Source: an uncultured Bacteroidota bacterium | Lineage (GTDB): Bacteria; Bacteroidota; Bacteroidia; Chitinophagales; Chitinophagaceae | Reading direction: 5' to 3' | Assembly: GCA_937902875.1 (NCBI GenBank) | Contig: CALFNL010000265.1 | Coordinates: 1 to 42,701 of the forward strand | Length of the DNA: 42,701 nucleotides | Notes under the pieces: generated by a model | Seen by the model: the letters and a program-made list of their open reading frames with translations, nothing else | Database searches by the model: none | Told to the model about the DNA's origin: nothing | Made by a program: the position numbers and the translations under genes | Part shown: in pieces, positions 21,001-29,448 of the stretch | How the letters are laid out: each line of letters starts with the position of its first letter | Position numbering within the stretch: the stretch's first letter is position 1

Positions 21001-21696
21001 ATGGTAGGAATAAGGCTTTAATTCATTCACATCACCTACTGAAGTGTGTATGTTGAGCTGCTTATTCTTTATTTCAAGTTTGTCTGCACCTTCATATTTC
21101 ATTGTAATCCTGTTGAGGTCGGCGCCCGGGTACACAACAATATCATATTTCAACTGCCCTGCCTGCGCATAGTATCTTACGTCCACGCTCGGATAGACAT
21201 TCTTATAGGTGATTACCTGGTAGATCTTGCAACCGGAGGCCCATTTGGAGGGGTCATTTCCTAAAAAATAATTTTCATAGGAATCGATGGCCTTCTCACG
21301 GACGATCTCCGGATCGGGGTTGCCACCCACGAAACTCATCGAGTATGCATGAGAGTGTAATACCAGCGGTTTATCCTGCAAGGGATCGCCGGTTGGTTTC
21401 TTAGGATTATCCCGGTCAGTGGCTGAGGATTTATTGTTTGGCGATTTCCCGCCATCCTCTTCCAAACCTCCATGCATCCTCGCAGCCAACTTCTTCATGT
21501 CATTGGGGCTATGTAATAAAACAGTATATCCATGGCGCTGCAGGAAGAACGCGCCGGCATTGATATCTCCTTTGAATTGAACCTGCTTGTCCCACTGACC
21601 CTTATTCTCAACAAACTCTACGGATTGCTGGGCAAATGCTGTGGGGATCGCAAGAAAAGATAGAAAAACCAGGAATATGTGGGATTTAGAAGTCAA
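18043..21696 (-). CDS. SprB-like surface protein: DUF7948/SBBP-like N-terminus, four PKD domains, gliding-associated (type B) T9SS sorting domain
   Basis: VEFVENKGQWDKQVQFKGD N-terminus; repeated YIGGSGND/YIGGSKEDG; W(H/N/D/S)FGDG PKD motifs; C-terminus VPNAFSPNGDGVNDEVKVRG...IYNRWGQMVFQT...WDGKYKG. The predicted start is TTG. Confidence 0.92.
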   Translation of the reverse strand: MTSKSHIFLVFLSFLAIPTAFAQQSVEFVENKGQWDKQVQFKGDINAGAFFLQRHGYTVLLHSPNDMKKLAARMHGGLEEDGGKSPNNKSSATDRDNPKKPTGDPLQDKPLVLHSHAYSMSFVGGNPDPEIVREKAIDSYENYFLGNDPSKWASGCKIYQVITYKNVYPSVDVRYYAQAGQLKYDIVVYPGADLNRITMKYEGADKLEIKNKQLNIHTSVGDVNELKPYSYHARNSGREEVECKYVLTSGNIIKFKVKGYSPSEILVIDPALKFSTFTGSLVDQWGYTATFGPDGTFYSGGIVFGNGFPVSIGAFQTTYQGGTSNEPVDIGIMKFSSTGRNRVYATYIGGSGNDHPHSMFVDQQGQLVVIGRTSSDNYPLFPAGNLVGTGGGWDLGVTKLNDSGTALVGSMRIGGDRDDAINIKTSRTGPDRINNFYGDDSRSEVILDAANNIYIASCTQSSNFPTSNAFQGTFGGGFQDGVVLKLSPNVNSVLFSSYIGGSKEDGAFVMALDPVNNNIYVGGATISNDFPGDKSGVKEPAFNGGVCDGFVSIISNDGRTLIKTTYLGTGGIDAVYGLKFDYSGFPYAMGITTGNWPVVNANAFLPNSKQFIVKLKPDLSDFVYSTVFGSGSFSPNISPVAFLVDRCENVYVSGWGGALEPGTTDPFGTAGTFGMPTQNCNVYPNGCTTDGRDFYFFVMEKNATSVLFGAFFGQQGGFGDHVDGGTSRFDANGIIYQAICANCLATSFPATFPTTPGAWRPTSGNPNSCNLAAVKIEMDFSGVKAGVLASINGVPHDTSGCVPLKVDFSDTLKKAVKYEWHFGDGSPVVTTTSFDTSHVYNATGVYQVMLIAIDSSKCIVRDTSYVTIRARNDRAVLDFNPVKLPPCQSLTYQFNNISGFPPGKPFGLNSFTWNFGDNTPNVVTGSLPVNHSYAAPGTYIVNLILTDTSYCNAPDSVSKTIRLAPNVIAQFTTSPDGCVPHLATFDNTTVAGQTFRWDFGDGTTSTDFSPTHLYNTIGSYLVTLIADDPSTCNLSDTTTFTINVHPRPAAGFSFSPIPSLENTPTTFTNTSTNAVRYKWSFGDGDSSTQVNPVHQYNATGTFNACLVAYNQFGCTDTVCTAVQAIVTPLIAVPNAFSPNGDGVNDEVKVRGYAIGKMIFRIYNRWGQMVFQTTDRNQGWDGKYKGVLQPLDAYAYTLEVEFTDGTRTTKKGDITLLR

Positions 21697-21751
21697 GATA
21701 TTTTCTAGTTAATTGTACAGATTCGGAAAATGATAGTTATTCATAAGTAAA

Positions 21752-23923
21752 TTACGAAATCTTACTCCATAGGGTTTGCCCCTTTTGAGAATCAAGCCAC
21801 TGCTTTAACCTCAAATTAACGGCCGATCCCAATTCCGGGTCAGATTCCAGCAAATCTTCAGCCAATGTTTTGGCGGATTCTAACAAATGTTTATCTCCCA
21901 CAATACTGGCGAGTTTGAAATTGAGCATGCCGCTTTGCCTGGTACCCTCTATGTCTCCGGGTCCCCTCAGTTCAAGGTCTTTTTCTGCGATCCTGAAGCC
22001 GTCGTTGGTGGCCACCATCATTTTAAGACGTTCCCGGGATTCAGCGGACAACTTCTTGCTGGTTAATAAGATGCAATAACTTTTTTCCGCACCCCTCCCC
22101 ACCCTGCCTCTCAACTGGTGCAATTGCGAGAGCCCGAATTTTTCAGCGCTTTCTATCACCATTACTGTTGCATTGGGAACATTCACGCCAACTTCAATCA
22201 CCGTAGTGGATACCATGATCTGAGTCTCTCCCTTTACAAAGCGTTGCATGTTTACTTCTTTTTGCTCCCCATTCATTCTTCCATGAACCATGCTGATCCA
22301 ATAAGACGGCTCTGGAAAATAGGCCTTCACATTTTCATATCCTTTCATCAGATTCTCGTAGTCCAATTTATCACTTTCCTCAATCAAAGGAAAAATTATA
22401 TATATCTGCCTTCCTTTGCTGATTTCAGACTTGATGAAATCCATTACCTGTGAGCGCCTGTCTTCAAAGCGATGCACCGTAGTGATGGGTAGTCGCCCGG
22501 GTGGCATTTCATCCATTATGCTGTAGTCAAGGTCGCCATACGCAGTCATGGCCAGTGTTCTTGGAATGGGAGTGGCTGTCATCACCAGTATATGAGGAGC
22601 TAATGCAGACTTTTTCCACAGCTTTGCCCTTTGTGCAACGCCAAAACGATGCTGTTCATCCACAATCACCAGGCCCAGGTTCCCGAACTGAACGTCGTCT
22701 TCAATCAAGGCATGTGTGCCAATCAAGATTTGTATGGTTCCACTTTCAGCGCCGGCCAATATCTTTTTCCTCTCAGCACGCTTAGTCGATCCCGTTAGTA
22801 TTTTCAATTGCAATGGCATATTCTCCAAAAGCGCTGAAATGCCCGCATAGTGTTGCCTTGCTAGAATTTCGGTAGGCGCCATGAGGCAGCTCTGGTACCC
22901 ATTGTCTGCAGCGAGCAACATGCTGAGGAGCGCCACTATGGTCTTTCCGCTGCCTACATCGCCCTGCAGGAGCCGGTTCATTTGGTGGCCGCGGGCCGTG
23001 TCCTGCCTGATTTCCTTCAACACTTTTTTTTGCGCCCCCGTCAATTCAAAGGGCAGATATTTTTCGTAAAAAGTGTTGAACAATGCTCCAACATGACCAA
23101 AAAGGAGGCCTTTGGAATAGCGATGCCGTTGGGAACGGATCATGCCCAGCCGCAATTGTGCCAGAAAAAGTTCTTCAAACTTGAGTCTGTTCACGGCCCG
23201 TTCGTAGGCAGCAGGGTTTGGGGGAAAATGAATATTCCTGAATGCTTCATATCTCGGCATCAATTGCATTGCACTGAGGATGGGTTCGGGTAGGTTTTCT
23301 GGAATATCCGCTTCCCGCAGGAGCCCCATCAACGTATAGATCAATTTCCCAATCTGCCTGCCATTGAGCCCCCTCACCCTCAATTTTTCCGTGCTGGGAT
23401 AGATGGGTTCCAGGAATGGCTTGCCTTCTGTTTTTTCCCTCGTGACCAATTCCATTTCGGGATGGGTGAGCTGTGGCTTTCCCATGAAATAGCTGAGCTT
23501 CCCAAAAACCAACCATTCCTGCCCTATGGCAAGTGATTTTTGTATCCAGCTGATTCCCTGAAACCAGGTCAGTTCCAGAATGCCAGTATCATCCTGTAAT
23601 AGCGCTACCATTCTCTTCGCCCTTTTTTCTCCCAGTACTTCAATGGAGATGATGCTTCCCGAAACCTGTATGTATTCAAGTGAAGGGTTGATGCTTGCGA
23701 TTTTCTTCACTTCGGTCTTGTCGATATGCCGGAAAGGAAAATGTTCGAGCAGGTCCTTGAATGTGAATATCTGCAATTCCTTTTTTAGCAGGTCGCCACG
23801 CAAAGGCCCGACTCCTTTGAGATATTCAATGGGATTTGATAATATAGTACTGTTGTTCCTGATAAGATTTCCTTGAGATGACTGGGCAAAAATAATTGAA
23901 ACCGGCTTTGAAAATTGCGGCAT
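21752..23923 (-). CDS. recG: ATP-dependent DNA helicase RecG
   Basis: LLQGDVGSGKTIVALL, VDEQHRFGVAQRAKL, MTATPIPRTLAMTAYGDLD, QLRGRVGRG, DLELRGPGDIEGTRQSG. Confidence 0.97.
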   Translation of the reverse strand: MPQFSKPVSIIFAQSSQGNLIRNNSTILSNPIEYLKGVGPLRGDLLKKELQIFTFKDLLEHFPFRHIDKTEVKKIASINPSLEYIQVSGSIISIEVLGEKRAKRMVALLQDDTGILELTWFQGISWIQKSLAIGQEWLVFGKLSYFMGKPQLTHPEMELVTREKTEGKPFLEPIYPSTEKLRVRGLNGRQIGKLIYTLMGLLREADIPENLPEPILSAMQLMPRYEAFRNIHFPPNPAAYERAVNRLKFEELFLAQLRLGMIRSQRHRYSKGLLFGHVGALFNTFYEKYLPFELTGAQKKVLKEIRQDTARGHQMNRLLQGDVGSGKTIVALLSMLLAADNGYQSCLMAPTEILARQHYAGISALLENMPLQLKILTGSTKRAERKKILAGAESGTIQILIGTHALIEDDVQFGNLGLVIVDEQHRFGVAQRAKLWKKSALAPHILVMTATPIPRTLAMTAYGDLDYSIMDEMPPGRLPITTVHRFEDRRSQVMDFIKSEISKGRQIYIIFPLIEESDKLDYENLMKGYENVKAYFPEPSYWISMVHGRMNGEQKEVNMQRFVKGETQIMVSTTVIEVGVNVPNATVMVIESAEKFGLSQLHQLRGRVGRGAEKSYCILLTSKKLSAESRERLKMMVATNDGFRIAEKDLELRGPGDIEGTRQSGMLNFKLASIVGDKHLLESAKTLAEDLLESDPELGSAVNLRLKQWLDSQKGQTLWSKIS

Positions 23924-24118
23924 GATATCAGGCCCAAAATCTTCAACTGCTGAACTGAATTCCGGGTTTCCGGCTTAGGGCCTGCCAGAATAATAATCTG
24001 AAAAAAGGCCCTGGATCTTAGAATGGCCGTCCATATGCAAGATCCCCTGAAATTATTAATCATCCCGAAATGACCAACCAGACTGGCTTTCAGCGGTCAT
24101 AGGCCCCTTGGTCTTTCC

Positions 24119-25735
24119 TTATTTCACATATACCTCTATGGTTCCTTTGGTATCGCCTCTCCGTGGCGCATAGAAAGAATCGATCATCCGGTAATGCTTT
24201 TGGAGCGAATCCCTTATCCGGAAGGGATAGAAATTATTGAGTGAAGGAATATTCTCAAAAAGTACTAAGTCATAATATTTGTCCCCAATCCTGCTTTCAA
24301 ACATCCTGGCTTCCCGATTGAACATCCCAACTCCCAGGTGGAACCACAATGGATATTCCGGCCCTCGTTCCAAATGATATGGAATTGCGGCGGCCAGTGG
24401 AGTGAGCTCCGACATATTCAACACCCTCAAGTCTTTATTAGTCCTAACCAGGTCCAGGTTCATAATCCGTTTTATACCCTCCACCGTGGGAGCGGGCATA
24501 TATATTTTTTTGAAAACAGGTAAATCTGAAAAGACCCATTTAGATTGGGGGATCTTAGTTGTATCGAGGTCATAGATATAATTATGCCTGTTCACAAGGT
24601 TCTCTCCTGTTGGGGACAAATTGGCTGACTCCCCGGCACTGGTTCGCGCGGCTATACGTTGAATATAGGTCCAGTACACATGGCTCCACCAAAGCAATAC
24701 TCCTGCTCCGCAAAAGATTACTACAAAGAATTTATCAAAATTCAGGCGAAGCTGTTTGGCAAGAAAACTTATTATGAATACGAAAGCAAAACTGTGAAAG
24801 AAAATATTATTGTCGGGGGGCGTATAACTTGTCACCTGAAATATGACCGCTTCCACGAGAATGCCCAGTGTAAGCAGCAGAAAAATTAAGGATTGTTTAT
24901 TTCCCTTTGCCGGCTTCCAGCTTTTATAATCGGCGAGTATGATCAATGAAATGAGGAAAATGTAGAATTTCAGCCAGTCTGAATTTCCGAAAAATTCATC
25001 TGCCACTTCCATAAGTGAAAGCCTGGCATTATGGGGTGGCTGGCCATGATTGAACCAATAGCCAAATTCGTATTGAGTGAGTGGCCATATGACCAGGATC
25101 ATGATCAGGGCAAAAAATCCAATGTAAACCAACAGTGCCCACCAATTTTTTTTCGTCCAGCAATGGTACAGTAGTAAGGCGCAACAAATGAGAAATGCCA
25201 TACCCCCGCCATCCTGCTTGGTAAAAAATGAAACAAAGGTAAAAACTGCGGCCAGTAAGAGCCAGGGAAGCCGGTATTTTGATCCACTGTAAAAAATATA
25301 TTTCATCAGAAATGCCAGAGCCACAAATTCGTACACGATCACCGTATGATTGTACCAGGGCCAGAAATTAAAAAAGGAATACGACAAACAATAAAGCAGC
25401 AAGGCGGTTACACGAATGCCCGGATGAACATCCAGGCTTTTGAGTATGGATCTGAAAGCAAGTGCCGATACGATATTCAGGAAGGCCTGGGCTTTTATGA
25501 GGGTTATCATAGCGGGACCGAATAATTTAAAAAAGAGAGCCGGCACCACCCAGTACATGCCGCCCATGGGTATGCCAAAGTCACGAAATGGCAATTGCCC
25601 CAGGCTCATCCTATAAGCCCCTTCCCAGGAGAGGAAAATATTTACCCGGTAAGGAAATGTTATAAACAGCGGCACGCAGGCCAGAACCACAATAATCAGT
25701 ATCTCGGCAGCACTCAATAATTTTTTTTGAATCAT
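24119..25735 (-). CDS. Multi-TM membrane protein, candidate GT-C fold glycosyltransferase
   Basis: Around ten hydrophobic segments, first loop WEGAYRMSLGQLPFRDFGIPMG, and a hydrophilic C-terminal domain, an organisation typical of GT39/GT83-like lipid-linked sugar transferases. Confidence 0.6.
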   Translation of the reverse strand: MIQKKLLSAAEILIIVVLACVPLFITFPYRVNIFLSWEGAYRMSLGQLPFRDFGIPMGGMYWVVPALFFKLFGPAMITLIKAQAFLNIVSALAFRSILKSLDVHPGIRVTALLLYCLSYSFFNFWPWYNHTVIVYEFVALAFLMKYIFYSGSKYRLPWLLLAAVFTFVSFFTKQDGGGMAFLICCALLLYHCWTKKNWWALLVYIGFFALIMILVIWPLTQYEFGYWFNHGQPPHNARLSLMEVADEFFGNSDWLKFYIFLISLIILADYKSWKPAKGNKQSLIFLLLTLGILVEAVIFQVTSYTPPDNNIFFHSFAFVFIISFLAKQLRLNFDKFFVVIFCGAGVLLWWSHVYWTYIQRIAARTSAGESANLSPTGENLVNRHNYIYDLDTTKIPQSKWVFSDLPVFKKIYMPAPTVEGIKRIMNLDLVRTNKDLRVLNMSELTPLAAAIPYHLERGPEYPLWFHLGVGMFNREARMFESRIGDKYYDLVLFENIPSLNNFYPFRIRDSLQKHYRMIDSFYAPRRGDTKGTIEVYVK

Positions 25736-25892
25736 TCTGAATACGGGATTGATTTGACTGTAAATGTATAAACGAAATAAAGAATTTATACTATCGTTAT
25801 GGGATAAGGTATTATTATCACATATTAAGATCCGGCATCAGGCTGTAATTATTACGCATTAGTTCGTATTTTGGCGACCAATACAATACAAA

Positions 25893-26777
25893 GTGGCATA
25901 TATTAAATTATTGAGGCCAAAGGATTGGGCCAAGAATCTGTTCCTTTTTGTGCCCTTGTTTTTTGCGGGGGAAATCTTTCACCTTGACAAGATAGTGAGC
26001 ATTGCCTGGGGATTCCTGGCTTTTTGCTGCATTGCCAGCAGCATTTATATCCTCAATGATTTTCGGGACCGGGAAGAGGACAAAAAGCACCCTTTTAAAC
26101 GCATGCGACCGCTGGCCTCGGGCGCCATTAAACCTGCCACGGCGTTGATCATTTTTGCCCTTTTAGTCGTCACCGGCATGGGTTTGGCTTATTGGATCAG
26201 AGATAAATTTCTTTTTGTTCTGGCCATTTATTTTGTACTGAATGTGGCTTATTCATTTGGATTAAAGAATGTGCCGATCCTTGATATCATTATTGTGGCC
26301 ATTGGTTTCGTGCTCAGGATCAAGGCCGGGGCCGTAATTGCAAAAGTGGGATTGTCAGAGTGGCTCAATATCATGGTTTTTCTGCTGGCACTATTCATGG
26401 CAATCGGCAAGAGGAGGGATGACGTGCTGTTGAAGCTGTCATCGGGCACCGATATGCGAAAATCAATCAGGGGATATAACCTGGATTTCCTGAATGTGTT
26501 ACTGGCATTGGTGTGTGCGGTAATCATCGTGGCTTATTTCATGTACACGATGTCATCCGAAGTGATCGACAGGTATGGAACCTACCGACTTTACTATACC
26601 TGCCTTTTTGTATTAGCAGGAATTATGCGATATTTGCAGATCATTTACGTTCAATCAGACTCCGGGTCTCCTACCCGCATCCTTTACAAAGACCGCTTCA
26701 TACAAATTTCAATACTCCTCTGGATAGCCACCTTCTACGTGATTCTATACATGAAAGACGTAACATTGTTCAAATGA
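25893..26777 (+). CDS. UbiA-family prenyltransferase, decaprenyl-phosphate phosphoribosyltransferase-like
   Basis: LRPKDWAKNLFLFVPLFFAG; IYILNDFRDREEDKKHPFKRMRPLASG; YSFGLKNVPILDIIIVAIGFVLRIKAG. GTG start. Confidence 0.88.
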   Translation: MAYIKLLRPKDWAKNLFLFVPLFFAGEIFHLDKIVSIAWGFLAFCCIASSIYILNDFRDREEDKKHPFKRMRPLASGAIKPATALIIFALLVVTGMGLAYWIRDKFLFVLAIYFVLNVAYSFGLKNVPILDIIIVAIGFVLRIKAGAVIAKVGLSEWLNIMVFLLALFMAIGKRRDDVLLKLSSGTDMRKSIRGYNLDFLNVLLALVCAVIIVAYFMYTMSSEVIDRYGTYRLYYTCLFVLAGIMRYLQIIYVQSDSGSPTRILYKDRFIQISILLWIATFYVILYMKDVTLFK

Positions 26778-28111
26778 TGAGAAAGAAAATTGCCAATTGG
26801 GGCAACTATCCTGTGATGGAGAGTGATGAAAAATCATTCAGTTTTACGGATCAGCTCACAAAACTTCTTCAGGAAAAGGATTCCATGATTGCAAGGGGTA
26901 ACGGGCGCTGTTATGGGGATGCTTCCCTTGCAGCAAATACAATTTCTACCCTGAAGTACGACAAGATCCTTGGCTTCGACACCAGGAATGGGATTTTTGA
27001 ATGTGAGTCAGGCATCACTCTCGACAAAGTGCTGGAGGTAATTGTTCCGCAGGGCTGGTTTCTTCCCGTGACGCCGGGCACAAAATTCATCACCGTGGGG
27101 GGAGCCATCGCGAGTGACGTTCATGGTAAGAACCATCATGTGGACGGCGCTTTTTCGAATCATGTATTGGAAATGGATCTGATGCTATATGATGGAACGA
27201 TTATTACCTGTTCTCCATCACTCAATGCCGATCTCTTCCAGGCAACCTGCGGCGGCATGGGCCTTACCGGAGTGATCACCAGGACCAAATTTGACCTCAA
27301 GAAAATTACCACGTCCTTTATCAGGCAAAAAAAGATAAAGGCTGGAAACCTGCAGGAAATCATTGAATTGTTTGAAGAATACAAACACTATACTTACTCC
27401 GTAGCATGGATAGACTGCTTAAAAAAAGGGAATAGTTTCGGGCGGAGTATACTAATGCTCGGCGAGCACGCGGAGCTGGAGGATTTGAATGAAAAGCAAA
27501 AGAAGGATCCACTCGCCCTGCCCAAGAAGAAGCTGATTACTTTCCCTTTTAATCTTCCCTCCTGGGTGCTTAATGAATTCTCCATAAAAGCATTCAATTT
27601 CCTTTTTTACAACAAGAGCAGGAGCAGGGAAGTGAATAATGTGGTTGGCTATGAGCCATTCTTTTACCCCCTCGATGCCATTTTACATTGGAACCGGGGC
27701 TATGGAAAGAAGGGATTTGTGCAATACCAGTTTGTACTGCCCCTTAAAAGCAAAGCGGGCCTGGCAGAGATTCTGCATCGCATATCAAACAAGGGATTGG
27801 GCTCCTTCCTGGCCGTGCTGAAAGTATTTGGGAAACAGGAAAGCCTGGTGTCTTTTCCGATGGAAGGCTATACCCTGGCACTTGATTTTCCGGTAAGGAA
27901 AGGCTGGTTTGAGTTCCTTGACGAATTGGATGGGATTGTTCTGAAATATGGAGGGAGACTCTACCTGTCAAAGGACGCGAGAATGAAGCCCGAAGTATTT
28001 CGCGGAGGATATCCGCATGCGGGGGAATTTGAAACGATAGTAAAAAAGTTCAACCCTCATTTCAAATTCAATTCTGTACAATCCGATCGTTTACACATCA
28101 CCCCGCAATAA
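26774..28111 (+). CDS. DprE1-like FAD-dependent oxidoreductase
   Basis: RGNGRCYGDASL; GGAIASDVHGKNHHVDGAFSNHV; QATCGGMGLTGVI; GFVQYQFVLP; LALDFP; GGRLYLSKDAR. True start ATG at 26774 overlaps the upstream stop; the ORF-track start at 26513 is over-extended. Confidence 0.9.
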   Translation: MMRKKIANWGNYPVMESDEKSFSFTDQLTKLLQEKDSMIARGNGRCYGDASLAANTISTLKYDKILGFDTRNGIFECESGITLDKVLEVIVPQGWFLPVTPGTKFITVGGAIASDVHGKNHHVDGAFSNHVLEMDLMLYDGTIITCSPSLNADLFQATCGGMGLTGVITRTKFDLKKITTSFIRQKKIKAGNLQEIIELFEEYKHYTYSVAWIDCLKKGNSFGRSILMLGEHAELEDLNEKQKKDPLALPKKKLITFPFNLPSWVLNEFSIKAFNFLFYNKSRSREVNNVVGYEPFFYPLDAILHWNRGYGKKGFVQYQFVLPLKSKAGLAEILHRISNKGLGSFLAVLKVFGKQESLVSFPMEGYTLALDFPVRKGWFEFLDELDGIVLKYGGRLYLSKDARMKPEVFRGGYPHAGEFETIVKKFNPHFKFNSVQSDRLHITPQ

Positions 28112-28123
28112 ATCCATTGCATT

Positions 28124-28855
28124 ATGGCGACTGTTTTGATCCTGGGAGCAAGCTCCGACATGGCCATTGCCATTGCCCGGAAATTTGCCGAAGAAAAATA
28201 TGATGTGCAACTGGCCGCACGACGCAAGGAGGAAATTTCGGCCCTGAAACCGGACCTTGCCATTCGCTACAATATCCAGTGCACGATCCATCATTTTGAC
28301 GCGGAGGCCTTCTCCACCCATGAAGATTTTTATGAATCCCTTCAGCCAAAGCCCGATGTGGCAATCACAGTGTTCGGGTATATGAATGATAATGAAAAAG
28401 TAATCCGGGATCAAAAAGAAACGCTCAGGACCATTTTTGTAAACTACGCGGGCGCCGTATCCATACTCAATATTATTGCGCTTGATTTTGCTAAAAGAAA
28501 GCAGGGAACCATTGTTGGTATCAGTTCGGTTGCGGGTGAGAGGGGGAGACAAAGTAACTATGTGTATGGCAGTGCCAAGGCGGGTTTCACCGCCTATCTT
28601 TCGGGCCTCAGAAACAGGATGTATCGGGAAGGCGTACACGTAGTAACGGTATTGCCCGGCTTTGTGTACACCCGTATGACCGAAAATCTGCGATTGCCTC
28701 CATTGCTTACCGCCCAGCCCCAAGACGTGGCAAAAGCGGTTTGGCAAGGCGTTCGGAACAAAAAGAATGTTGTATACATAAAATGGTTCTGGAGATGGAT
28801 CATGTGCATCATCCGGTGGATACCCGAATCCATATTCAAAAAGAAAAAATTGTGA
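28124..28855 (+). CDS. DprE2-like short-chain dehydrogenase/reductase
   Basis: VLILGASSDMAIAIARKFA; GISSVAGERGRQSNYVYGSAKAGFTAYLSGLRNRM; VHVVTVLPGFVYTRMT. Confidence 0.88.
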   Translation: MATVLILGASSDMAIAIARKFAEEKYDVQLAARRKEEISALKPDLAIRYNIQCTIHHFDAEAFSTHEDFYESLQPKPDVAITVFGYMNDNEKVIRDQKETLRTIFVNYAGAVSILNIIALDFAKRKQGTIVGISSVAGERGRQSNYVYGSAKAGFTAYLSGLRNRMYREGVHVVTVLPGFVYTRMTENLRLPPLLTAQPQDVAKAVWQGVRNKKNVVYIKWFWRWIMCIIRWIPESIFKKKKL

Positions 28856-29448
28856 ACAGAGGAATAGCTTTTTTTGATTTTGACGGCACCATCACCACAA
28901 AAGACACGCTTTTTGAGATCATCAAATATCAAAAAGGCGGCAGCCGCTTTTATTGGGGTTTCATCCTTCTTTCCCCCTGGCTACTTGCCATGAAACTGAA
29001 ACTCATATCAAACAGCCGTACAAAAGTGAGAGTGCTGCGCCATTTTTTCAGGAATGAGCCATTAGAGATTTTTCAGCAAAAATGTGATGCCTTCATAGAA
29101 AACAGAATGGGCCAACTGGTGCGTCCATTGGCCCTGAAGGCCATCAGGGAGCACCAGGCCAGGGGGCATGAAGTAGTAGTGGTGTCTGCTTCCGCGGAGA
29201 ACTGGGTGCGCGGATGGTGTCATAGAATTCAAATGGCATGCATCAGCTCCAGGCTCGAGACAAGAAATGGCGTATTAACAGGAAATCTGGATGGTCCTAA
29301 CTGCAATGGCCCGGAAAAATCGAGGAGGATCCTTGAGTTATACTCGCTTTCAGACTATGATGAAATATATTGTTATGGAGACACAAAAGGTGACAAGCCC
29401 ATGCTGGAACTTGCCACCTTCGCATATTTCAAACCTTTCAGGAACTAG
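28852..29448 (+). CDS. HAD-IB family phosphatase
   Basis: IAFFDFDGTITTKDTL; VVVVSASAENWV; YGDTKGDKPMLELA. A GTG start at 28852 (GTGA overlap with the upstream stop) is preferred over the 28741 ORF start. Confidence 0.85.
   Translation: MNRGIAFFDFDGTITTKDTLFEIIKYQKGGSRFYWGFILLSPWLLAMKLKLISNSRTKVRVLRHFFRNEPLEIFQQKCDAFIENRMGQLVRPLALKAIREHQARGHEVVVVSASAENWVRGWCHRIQMACISSRLETRNGVLTGNLDGPNCNGPEKSRRILELYSLSDYDEIYCYGDTKGDKPMLELATFAYFKPFRN

Noticed and set aside
26513-26773. Long N-terminal extension of the DprE1-like ORF
   Set aside because: Lies entirely within the UbiA gene in another frame; the ATG at 26774 with ATGA overlap is far more plausible.
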